Positions 27,673 to 34,642 of a DNA stretch of 64,000 nt are shown here, piece after piece. Source of the DNA: Sphaerimonospora thailandensis (lineage in GTDB: Bacteria; Actinomycetota; Actinomycetes; Streptosporangiales; Streptosporangiaceae); assembly GCF_016863115.1 (NCBI RefSeq), contig NZ_BOOG01000016.1, positions 1 through 64,000 on the forward strand, written 5' to 3'. Position numbers and translations under genes: made by a program. The notes beneath the pieces were generated by a model. It made no database searches and was not told where the DNA came from. It was given only the letters and a program-made list of their open reading frames with translations. Each line of letters begins with the position of its first letter. The first letter of the stretch is position 1.

Positions 27673-28112
27673 CACCCGCAGACGTGCCAGGCGGTCCCCT
27701 CCTGGTGGACACCAATGTCGCCTCCTTCGTGTACCTTCAGAAGCCGAACAGCGGATGGGAGAATTTCGCGGCGCTGATGCAAGGCCACGTGCTGTGCATG
27801 AGTTTCGCCTCGGTCGCCGAGATGTTGGTCATGGCCCACCGGAATTCATGGGGTCCTGCGAGAAGGCGCGACCTGATCAACCACGTGCGCCTGTATACCG
27901 TGCTCAAGTTCGATATCGAAGTATGCAAGACATGGGCACCCATGTACGCGAAGCTGCGTGGGCAGCTAAAGGGCGAGGGCGTCAATGATCTGTGGACAGC
28001 TGCATGTGCCATGGCGCAGAACCCGCCGCTCCCGATCATCACCGACGATCTCACAGATTTTGGAACGATCGGAAAGCATTTCGAGCTTACGCTTGTCCAC
28101 CCCACCCTTTGA
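27669..28112 (+). CDS. PIN-domain ribonuclease (VapC-like toxin)
   Basis: A 147-aa PIN-domain protein with the complete acidic metal site: Asp in LLVDTNVASFVY, Glu in SFASVAEMLVMAH, Asp in GVNDLWTAACAMA and Asp in IITDDLTDFGTI. Members cleave RNA, often tRNA or rRNA, when released from an antitoxin. The start overlaps the stop of the 317-aa partner gene by 4 bp, so the two are translationally coupled. No other toxin/antitoxin gene is nearby. Confidence 0.85.
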   Translation: MTPADVPGGPLLVDTNVASFVYLQKPNSGWENFAALMQGHVLCMSFASVAEMLVMAHRNSWGPARRRDLINHVRLYTVLKFDIEVCKTWAPMYAKLRGQLKGEGVNDLWTAACAMAQNPPLPIITDDLTDFGTIGKHFELTLVHPTL

Positions 28113-28217
28113 GGTCGTGTTCCGACCCAGGGCTGATAATTAGACGAGCTGGAGTCGGCCTTCCCCCTGCGGCGATGTCCTCATCTTTTACCGGCCCTCC
28201 GATCGGGGAGGTAGCAC

Positions 28218-28595
28218 ATGATCGGCAGACTGCAGTGTGTGGTGGTGGACTGTCCTGACGCCTTGGAGCTCGCGCGCTTCTACCAGTCGGTCCTCGGAGG
28301 CGAGCTCAACCGGCCGGATCCCCGGTGGGCGCTCAGCGATGACTGGGCGACGCTGCACACCGACTCCGGCCTCGTGCTCGCCTTCCAGGGCGTGGATGAG
28401 TACGTGCCGCCCCGCTGGCCGGATCCGGCCCGTCCCCAGCATTTCCATCTGGACGTCGACGTGCCGGATCTCGACCGAGCCCAACGGCAGGTCCTCCGGC
28501 TCGGTGCCACGCTGCTCGACGACGGCGGCGGGACCCGTGGATGGCGGGTCTACGCCGACCCCGCGGGGCACCCCTTCTGTCTCGTACGCGGCTGA
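28218..28595 (+). CDS. VOC family protein, copy 1 of a duplicated pair
   Basis: A 125-aa glyoxalase-like protein: CVVVDCPDALELARFYQSVL opens it, WATLHTDSGLVLAFQ and HFHLDVDVPDLDRAQRQVLRLGA form the second half, and it ends [19 protein letters not shown] precedes the ATG. About 103 of 125 residues match the VOC protein encoded at 29651, with no gaps. The pair flanks the Clp_N and HTH genes. Activity unknown; the family includes metal-dependent lyases, dioxygenases and resistance proteins. Confidence 0.87.
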   Translation: MIGRLQCVVVDCPDALELARFYQSVLGGELNRPDPRWALSDDWATLHTDSGLVLAFQGVDEYVPPRWPDPARPQHFHLDVDVPDLDRAQRQVLRLGATLLDDGGGTRGWRVYADPAGHPFCLVRG

Positions 28596-28669
28596 ATGGG
28601 CGATGTGTATCACACCGCCGCAGTCCGAGGCGGTGTGCGCCACCCATCTGTTCTCACGGAGGCCCATCG

Positions 28670-29227
28670 TCAGGTCAGCCGGGTCCGGAGCATCGTGCGG
28701 AGAGATCGCGGGTCGATGCCGGCGTCGGTCATGACTCTCACCCCCAGGCCCTCGCCATCCCTGAGGATGCCGAGCAGGATGTGGCCATCGCGGATTTCCT
28801 TGCTCTTCATCGCGAGCGCCTCGCGCAGCGAAAGCTCCAGGGTTTTCTTCGCTCGGGAGGTGATGGGAATGTGGCGGCCGCTGCGCAGCGTCCCGCGATG
28901 ATTCAGGCTGGGCGGGCGGTCGAGGGAGCCAGGACCGAAGGCGGCCTCGACCTTCTCCCGGACGGCTGACAGGTCGATGCCGATCATCTCCAGGGCGTCG
29001 GCGTCGAGGTCTTCGGCCGGACTGCCCAGAAGCCGGGTGATCGAGTTGAGTGCCCGTTCGTGGTCGAGCCCGTGGTCGTTCAGCAGCTGCGCCGACAGGC
29101 TCTCGGGCTGCCGCAGGAGGCCCAGGAGCAGGTGTTCGGTGCCGATGTGGGTGTGACGCAGCCCTCGCGCCTCTTCTTGGGCACGCTTGACCACCTGCCG
29201 GGCATCCTCGGTGAAACGCTCGAACAT
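28670..29227 (-). CDS. Clp N-terminal-domain protein without ATPase
   Basis: A 185-aa protein with two Clp_N repeats and nothing else: MFERFTEDARQVVKRAQEEA to HTHIGTEHLLLGLLRQ, then RAKKTLELSLREALAMKSKE to GHILLGILRDGEGLGVRVM. Such stand-alone modules resemble ClpC/ClpA substrate-adaptor domains and may act as adaptors or decoys for Clp. ATG 29227 is 2 nt after the stop of the HTH gene (29230-29463), whose last codons carry the ribosome site, so expression is coupled. Confidence 0.87.
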   Translation of the reverse strand: MFERFTEDARQVVKRAQEEARGLRHTHIGTEHLLLGLLRQPESLSAQLLNDHGLDHERALNSITRLLGSPAEDLDADALEMIGIDLSAVREKVEAAFGPGSLDRPPSLNHRGTLRSGRHIPITSRAKKTLELSLREALAMKSKEIRDGHILLGILRDGEGLGVRVMTDAGIDPRSLRTMLRTRLT

Positions 29228-29229
29228 CG

Positions 29230-29463
29230 CTACTTCTCCCGCCTTATCAGTCCTCGTCCACCCGCGTACTTCTTGTGCACCGCCTGGCGCGAGACGCCCA
29301 GCAGCAGCGCGATGTCCTGCCAGGACCACCCCGCTTCACGTGCGTTCTCCACCTGGAGCGCCTCGAGCCGCTCGACCAGTAGTCGCAGTGCCCGTACGGC
29401 ACGCAGGCCGATGGCCGGGTCCCGGTTGCTCGCGTCGGCGGCCAACTTCGCCGTGTCGTTCAT
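29230..29463 (-). CDS. Small HTH protein coupled to Clp_N gene
   Basis: A 77-aa protein with N-terminal helices (AVRALRLLVERLEALQVENAR) and a C-terminal helix-turn-helix (GWSWQDIALLLGVSRQAVHKKY). It is the first gene of a two-gene operon with the Clp_N protein. Two identical palindromes lie directly upstream (29467-29509), the expected place for autoregulation. By family habit it is likely a repressor or activator of this operon and perhaps other stress genes. Confidence 0.85.
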   Translation of the reverse strand: MNDTAKLAADASNRDPAIGLRAVRALRLLVERLEALQVENAREAGWSWQDIALLLGVSRQAVHKKYAGGRGLIRREK

Positions 29464-29466
29464 GAT

Positions 29467-29509
29467 GTCAACCTACGTTGACGCGACTCGGCTGTCAACC
29501 TACGTTGAC
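29467..29509. promoter_or_regulatory. Two identical palindromic operators GTCAAC-N4-GTTGAC
   Basis: Two copies of GTCAACCTACGTTGAC at 29467-29482 and 29494-29509, 27 bp between equivalent positions, lie immediately upstream of the HTH gene start (29463). Arms are perfect and the central CTAC is identical in both. They probably bind the HTH protein. Confidence 0.8.
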
Positions 29510-29650
29510 GCCACTTTCTGCAGGGCTCGTGGGCGTCAGAGTTCGCCGAGGCCGAGGCAAGATCGACGAACTGACCGCCGGCTACCGGACAGGCCTCTAA
29601 GATCACGAGAATTCCGGCTTTTCCGGTCCAACTGATCAAGGGGGGAAGAC

Positions 29651-30028
29651 GTGGTCGGCAACGTGCAGTGTGTGGTGCTGGACTGCTCCGATGCGGTGGC
29701 TCTCGCCCGCTTCTACCAGTCGATTCTCGGCGGCGAGGTCAACCGGCCCGATCCTCGCTGGAGGGTCAGAGACACCTGGGCGACACTGCACACCGCTTCC
29801 GGTCTGGTGCTCGCGTTCCAGGGCGTGGACGAGTACGTGCCGCCCTGCTGGCCGGATCCGGCCCGCCCGCAGCATTTCCATCTGGACGTCGACGTGCCGG
29901 ACCTCGACCAGGCCCAGCGGCAGGTCCTCCGACTCGGTGCCGCGTTGCTGGACGACGGCGACGGGACACGCGACTGGCGGGTCTTCGCCGACCCCGCCGG
30001 CCATCCCTTCTGCCTGATTCGCAACTGA
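29651..30028 (+). CDS. VOC family protein, copy 2 of a duplicated pair
   Basis: A 125-aa protein from GTG 29651 (AAGGGGGGAAG upstream), colinear with the gene at 28218 (about 82% identical by eye). CVVLDCSDAVALARFYQSIL, HFHLDVDVPDLDQAQRQVL and DPAGHPFCLIRN correspond. Differences are mostly conservative, so both copies are probably still under selection. It lies on the far side of the Clp_N/HTH operon, whose operators are about 140 bp upstream. Confidence 0.87.
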   Translation: MVGNVQCVVLDCSDAVALARFYQSILGGEVNRPDPRWRVRDTWATLHTASGLVLAFQGVDEYVPPCWPDPARPQHFHLDVDVPDLDQAQRQVLRLGAALLDDGDGTRDWRVFADPAGHPFCLIRN

Positions 30029-30147
30029 GCGCGTGATCTCGTACGGCCCCGCCGTTCAGGCGATCGCGCGGGCGGCGCCGAACGACTCCGCCAGGGCCGT
30101 ACGGAAATGCGTGGTACGCGAATTTTTCGCAGCCGTATCCTTCGGAG

Positions 30148-30849
30148 ATGGCTGATCACCAGAGGGTCGTCGTCAACGGCATCCGGCTTGCCTACCGCGT
30201 CTACGGCCGCGCCGACGCCCCGCCGCTGGTGCTGCTCCACGCGCTGGGCGAGGACTCGACGGACTGGAACGGCGTGATCGACGCCTTCGCCGCGCATCGA
30301 CGGGTGTACGCCCTCGACCTGCGTGGCCACGGCCGGAGCGACTGGCCGGGGGAGTACGGCCTCGAACTCATGCGGGACGACGTCCTCGGGTTCCTGGACA
30401 CGCTGTCGCTCGCTCGGGTGGACGTGATCGGACATTCGATGGGCGGGATGGTGGCCTACCTGCTGGCCGAGGAGCACCCGGGGCGGGTGGGCCGGCTGGC
30501 ACTGGAGGACATCGGGGCCCCGATGCCGCGCGAGCGGCGCGTTCCCGCCAGACCGGACGGGCCGCTGCCGTACGACTGGGCGATGGTGACGGCCATTAGG
30601 GCCCAGATCGACGACCCCGACCCGGTCTGGCTGGAGCGGCTGCAGGAGATCACCGCGCCCACGCTCGTCGTGGGCGGCGGACCGGCCAGCCCCATGCCGC
30701 AGGAGCGGGTCGCCGAGTTGGCCCGCCGCATCCGCGACAGCCGGCACGTCACCATCCCCGCCGGCCACCTCGTCCATCAGGCCGACCCCGAGGCGTTCAC
30801 GAGAGCCGTGCTGGCGTTCCTGCTGGGTACGGAAGATCCGCCGCGGTGA
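30148..30849 (+). CDS. Alpha/beta hydrolase
   Basis: A 233-aa alpha/beta-hydrolase-fold protein. The oxyanion segment is LVLLHALGEDSTDW, the nucleophile elbow is VIGHSMGGMVAYLLAE (Ser in G-H-S-M-G), and the catalytic His is in IPAGHLVHQADPEAF. The cap domain is short, so small substrates are likely. No Shine-Dalgarno; TATCCT (30136-30141) ends 6 nt before the ATG, consistent with a leaderless mRNA. Confidence 0.9.
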   Translation: MADHQRVVVNGIRLAYRVYGRADAPPLVLLHALGEDSTDWNGVIDAFAAHRRVYALDLRGHGRSDWPGEYGLELMRDDVLGFLDTLSLARVDVIGHSMGGMVAYLLAEEHPGRVGRLALEDIGAPMPRERRVPARPDGPLPYDWAMVTAIRAQIDDPDPVWLERLQEITAPTLVVGGGPASPMPQERVAELARRIRDSRHVTIPAGHLVHQADPEAFTRAVLAFLLGTEDPPR

Positions 30850-30869
30850 CGGGTCCCGCCGGCTCCGGG

Positions 30870-32096
30870 CTACCCGCCGTTGACGTCGCCGTGGCGCGGC
30901 AGATCGTCGAGCGCCTCGAGGAGCCGGTCGACGTCGGACCGGTCGTTGTAGTGGACGAGCCCGGCCCGTACGGCGGAGCCCTCGTCGCGGATGCCGAGCG
31001 CCCGCGTCAGCTCCCAGGCGTAGCAGTGTCCGTCCCACACGTTGATCCTTCGGGCCGCGAGGTGCTCGGCGACCCGCTGCGGCGAGTGTCCGGCGACGTT
31101 GAAATACACGGTGGCGGTGCGACGGGCGGGCGAGCCGACCAGCCGTACGTATGACAGCGATGACAGCCCCTTGAGCAGGTGGGCCAGCTCGGCCTGCTCG
31201 TAGGCCTCGACCGCCGCCATCGAGGCGAGCAGCCGTTCCCGGCGGGTTCCGGTGGCGTCCGGGTCCAGATCGGCGAGGTGATCGACCGCTGCCGCGACCC
31301 CGGCCAGGTCGGCGAAGGGCAGGGTGCCGGTCTCGAACCGGTCGGGCACCTCCGACGGCGAGGAGGCCAGCTTGTCGGGCTGGAGCCGTTCCAGCAGTTC
31401 CGGCCGGGCGATGACCGATCCGATGTGCGGGCCGGACCACTTGTAGGAGCTGGTCGCGTAGAAGTCGGCGCCGAGCGCGGCCACGTCGATCGGCAGGTGC
31501 GGGGTGGCGTGGACGCCGTCCACGTAGGTCAGCGCGCCCACCGCGTGGGCCCGCTCGGTGATCCGCGGGATGTCGGGCATGGTCCCGAGGATGTTGCTCG
31601 CCGCGGTGACCGCGACCAGTCTGGTGCGTTCCGTCACGAGCTCGTCGTACTGCTCGGCGGGCAGTTCACCGCTCGGCACGTCGACGGACGCCCAGCGGAC
31701 GCGCGCGCCGGCGCGGGTCGCCGCCTGCACCCAGGGGCGTACGTTGGCGTCGTGGTCGAGCCGGGACAGCACGATCTCGTCGTCGGGTCCCCACTCCTTG
31801 GACAGCGCGTACGCGAACCGATAGGTCAGGGTGGTCATGTTGGGACCGAAGACCACGCCCCGGGGATCGCCGCCGACGAGGTCGGCGACGGCCTGCCGGG
31901 CCTGCCCGACGATGGCGTCGGACCGGGCGCTGGCCGGGAACGCCCCGTGCGAGTTGCCGATGCCCGCGGTGTAGGCGGCGGCGATGGCGTCGATCACCGG
32001 CTGGGGCACCTGGGTGCCGGCCGCGGCGTCCAGCCAGGCGTAGCCGTCGGACAGCGCGGGATAAAGGGCGCGGACGCGTTCGATGTCGAAGCTCAT
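30870..32096 (-). CDS. Cysteine desulfurase-like class V aminotransferase
   Basis: A 408-aa PLP enzyme. The PLP-binding Lys is in YATSSYKWSGPHIG; VTAASNILGTMPDI and TYVDGVHATPHLPIDVAALGADF contribute the cofactor Asp and His. It belongs to the group annotated as cysteine desulfurase-like (SufS/CsdA-related). The usual Cys-containing loop is not evident and no Suf/Isc genes are nearby, so sulfur transfer is not assured. It diverges from an SDR gene. Confidence 0.85.
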   Translation of the reverse strand: MSFDIERVRALYPALSDGYAWLDAAAGTQVPQPVIDAIAAAYTAGIGNSHGAFPASARSDAIVGQARQAVADLVGGDPRGVVFGPNMTTLTYRFAYALSKEWGPDDEIVLSRLDHDANVRPWVQAATRAGARVRWASVDVPSGELPAEQYDELVTERTRLVAVTAASNILGTMPDIPRITERAHAVGALTYVDGVHATPHLPIDVAALGADFYATSSYKWSGPHIGSVIARPELLERLQPDKLASSPSEVPDRFETGTLPFADLAGVAAAVDHLADLDPDATGTRRERLLASMAAVEAYEQAELAHLLKGLSSLSYVRLVGSPARRTATVYFNVAGHSPQRVAEHLAARRINVWDGHCYAWELTRALGIRDEGSAVRAGLVHYNDRSDVDRLLEALDDLPRHGDVNGG

Positions 32097-32189
32097 GGCT
32101 CACCAGTGTCGTGAGATATCAGGCCGGTGGGAAGAGGGAATTTCCGTACGATATCGGGAGGAATATCACTAAACTGGTAACCTCTGCCG

Positions 32190-32936
32190 ATGAGCGGAAG
32201 AGCAGTGCTGGTGACGGGGGCATCCCGCGGCATCGGACGGGCGATCGCGCTGGCCTTCGCCGCCCAGGGCGACCGGGTCGCCGTCCACCATCGAAACTCC
32301 CCCGACCTGGCCGAACGGCTCCGGGCCGAGCTACCCGGAGACGGCCACGTCGTCGTACGGGCCGACGTCGCCGATCCCGCCCAGGCGCGGCGGATGACCG
32401 AGGAGGTCGCGACCGCCCTCGGCGGCATCGACGTGCTGGTCAACAACGCGGGGATCTTCGTCCACCACCCGATCACCGAGGTGACGTACGAGGAGTGGCA
32501 GGCCGTGTGGCGGGAGACGCTGGACGTCAACCTCATCGGTCCCGCCAACGTCACCTGGAACGCCGTACGGCACATGGGCCGCGGCGGCAGGATCGTCAAC
32601 GTCTCGTCACGCGGCGCCTTCCGCGGTGAGCCCGACAGTCCCGCCTACGGCGCCAGCAAGGCCGGCATGAACGCCATGGGCCAGTCGCTCGCCATCGCCC
32701 TCGCCCCGCTGGGCATCGCCGTGGCCACCGTGGCGCCCGGTTTCGTGGAGACCGACATGGTGACCGAGCACCTCAAGGGGGAGCGGGGCGACGCGATCCG
32801 GACGCAGAGCCCGTTCGGGAGGGTGGCCAGGCCCGAGGAGATCGCGGCAGCCGTGCTGTATCTCGCCTCCCCGGCCGCCGAGTGGGCCAGCGGCACGATC
32901 GTCGACCTCAACGGCGCCTCCTACCTCCGCAGCTGA
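32190..32936 (+). CDS. SDR family oxidoreductase (FabG-like)
   Basis: A 248-aa classical SDR. The cofactor loop is VTGASRGIGRAIALAF, followed by NNAGIFVH, the catalytic Ser in IVNVSSRGAFRG and Y-x3-K in AYGASKAGM, and the family ending YLASPAAEWASGTIVDLNG. TAACCT (32178-32183) ends 6 nt before the ATG, so transcription is probably leaderless. The 93-bp gap to the divergent class V aminotransferase contains an AT-rich stretch with GATATC repeats that may hold shared regulatory sites. Confidence 0.9.
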   Translation: MSGRAVLVTGASRGIGRAIALAFAAQGDRVAVHHRNSPDLAERLRAELPGDGHVVVRADVADPAQARRMTEEVATALGGIDVLVNNAGIFVHHPITEVTYEEWQAVWRETLDVNLIGPANVTWNAVRHMGRGGRIVNVSSRGAFRGEPDSPAYGASKAGMNAMGQSLAIALAPLGIAVATVAPGFVETDMVTEHLKGERGDAIRTQSPFGRVARPEEIAAAVLYLASPAAEWASGTIVDLNGASYLRS

Positions 32937-32938
32937 AC

Positions 32939-33466
32939 TCAGAGCGGGTTTTCGACACCTCGGGAGTATCTGAGCTCCGGAACGGAGGTCCCGCCGACGG
33001 GCCATTCGGCCTGCGAACCGTCGAAACGGAATCCGGCGCGCTCGTAGAAGCGTCGGGCACGGTGGTTCTCCGCCAGCACCCACAGCGTGAGAGCGGTGAA
33101 CCCCGACTTTTCTGCCCGGGTGACCAGTTCTGCCATGAGGGCGCGGCCGACGCCTGTGCCGATCCGTGCCTGGGCCACGTACAACGCGTATATCTCGCCG
33201 TCGGTGTCGGCGGCGTCGTCGTCACGGCAGGGGCCCAGAGCTCCCCAGCCTGTCACGCCCTGATCGTCTTCAACGACGAGGTTCTGGATGCGGGAGTCCT
33301 GTAGAAACAGCCTCCCGCGCCGTTCCGCGTCGGCCTCGACGCTGAGCCCGTCCAGGTAGTCGTCGGGAATGATCCCGCGGTACGCCGTCTGCCAGCCGGT
33401 GACGCGGAGCGTCGACACCGCCCGGATATCGTGCTCGGTCATGTCCCGGACGTGGACACCGCTCAC
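32939..33466 (-). CDS. GNAT family N-acetyltransferase
   Basis: A 175-aa acetyltransferase starting at GTG 33466 with GGGGAG upstream. VRDMTEHDIRAVSTLRVTGWQTAYRGIIPDDYL is the characteristic opening. The acetyl-CoA loop is in LYVAQARIGTGVGRALMAEL and LWVLAENHRARRFYERAGFRFDG closes the fold. It converges on the SDR gene with only 2 bp between stops. Confidence 0.9.
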   Translation of the reverse strand: MSGVHVRDMTEHDIRAVSTLRVTGWQTAYRGIIPDDYLDGLSVEADAERRGRLFLQDSRIQNLVVEDDQGVTGWGALGPCRDDDAADTDGEIYALYVAQARIGTGVGRALMAELVTRAEKSGFTALTLWVLAENHRARRFYERAGFRFDGSQAEWPVGGTSVPELRYSRGVENPL

Positions 33467-33598
33467 GAGGTGCTCCCCCTGTCAGGTGAATCCGATGCGG
33501 TGATCCTACGGTCGGGACGACATTTCGGTCGATCGGATACTCTCGTGGCCCTGATCGTCGCCTGACAGCGTGTTTACCGACGTGGGAAGAGGCAATTC

Positions 33599-34549
33599 GT
33601 GGCTCCCCGACATTTTCCGGCCCTTGCGATCGGCGTCCTGGTGGCGGGCGTGCTGACCGCGGGTGTGGCCACTGTTTTCAGCAGCGGGAGCGCCGAGACG
33701 GGCGGGCCCCCGGTGCCGGTGCCCACGTCCGCCGAGGACTTCGTCCTCCCGATGGACGCCTACGACCTGTCGCCCGCGCAGCATCTGGAGGTAGCGCGGG
33801 TTCACGCCAAGCTGGCTGAAGAGTGTATGCGGGCGTTCGGGCACCACTTACGGATCCCTGTGGCCGACTCGACCCCTTATCCGGGAAATATGGGCTATAT
33901 CCTCTGGCTCGGTGACAATCAGATCGAAAGATACGGTTACGGCACACCACCGGGTCGAGTGGACGATCCATACGAGTCCTACGGGGTTTCGGACGCGGAG
34001 TTCCGCGTTCTGGAGGGCAAGACCACCCGCGTGGGCGGCAAGAAGGTTCCCGTCGGAGGGTGCAACGGCGCGGTCGAAGGAATCCTCAACGCCGGCGCGC
34101 CGGGTCTCGACGGCAGGGGGAGGCCGGGGAAAGCGGACGCCTCCCGCCTTGCCGTCTTCATGGACGACGCGTCGTTGTCCGCGTACAAGGACCCAGGACT
34201 CCGCGTTGCCGATGCGGCCTGGGCCGAGTGCATGCACCGGGTCGGTTACGCCTATGAGCACCCGATGGACGCCGTAGGCGACCGGCGCTGGGCCATCACC
34301 GCCAAGAACGACCACGATCCTCCCCCGCAGGGGACCCCGGCGGAGATCCGAACCGCGGTGGACGACCATCGGTGCCGCCTGGAGACCAACTACTACGGGA
34401 AGCGCCAAGCGATCTACGTCGCGCACCAGCAGAAGATCATAGATGCGGATCCTCATCTGTTCGCCAACCTGCGGATCCTGATGGACACGCGACTGCGTAA
34501 CGCCCGGCAGGTCAACAGCGGCGCGCCGGTCGTACGCCCCTGGGGCTGA
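33599..34549 (+). CDS. Exported hypothetical protein
   Basis: A 316-aa protein with an N-terminal signal/anchor helix (FPALAIGVLVAGVLTAGVATVF). The mature part has paired cysteines in ECMRAFGHH, GGCNGAV, ECMHRVGY and HRCRLETNY. It matches the pattern of a large actinomycete family of secreted proteins with repeated AxxECMxxxG(Y/H) helices and unknown role. GTG 33599 follows GGAAGAGG. It stands alone. Confidence 0.75.
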   Translation: MAPRHFPALAIGVLVAGVLTAGVATVFSSGSAETGGPPVPVPTSAEDFVLPMDAYDLSPAQHLEVARVHAKLAEECMRAFGHHLRIPVADSTPYPGNMGYILWLGDNQIERYGYGTPPGRVDDPYESYGVSDAEFRVLEGKTTRVGGKKVPVGGCNGAVEGILNAGAPGLDGRGRPGKADASRLAVFMDDASLSAYKDPGLRVADAAWAECMHRVGYAYEHPMDAVGDRRWAITAKNDHDPPPQGTPAEIRTAVDDHRCRLETNYYGKRQAIYVAHQQKIIDADPHLFANLRILMDTRLRNARQVNSGAPVVRPWG

Positions 34550-34642
34550 TCGGCCGGCGGCGCCCCGCGTCAGAGGGAGCATCCGGCGGGTCGTGGCGGA
34601 TGGTCGATGGTTTGCCGTGTCCACGTCACATAATGGTTGACG

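Noticed and set aside
29523-29601. A short plus frame ending GRGKIDELTAGYRTGL and stop, like a recombinase HTH tail
   Set aside because: Only ~23 codons, and the similarity is by eye to a common helix pattern, so it is too weak to call a recombinase remnant.
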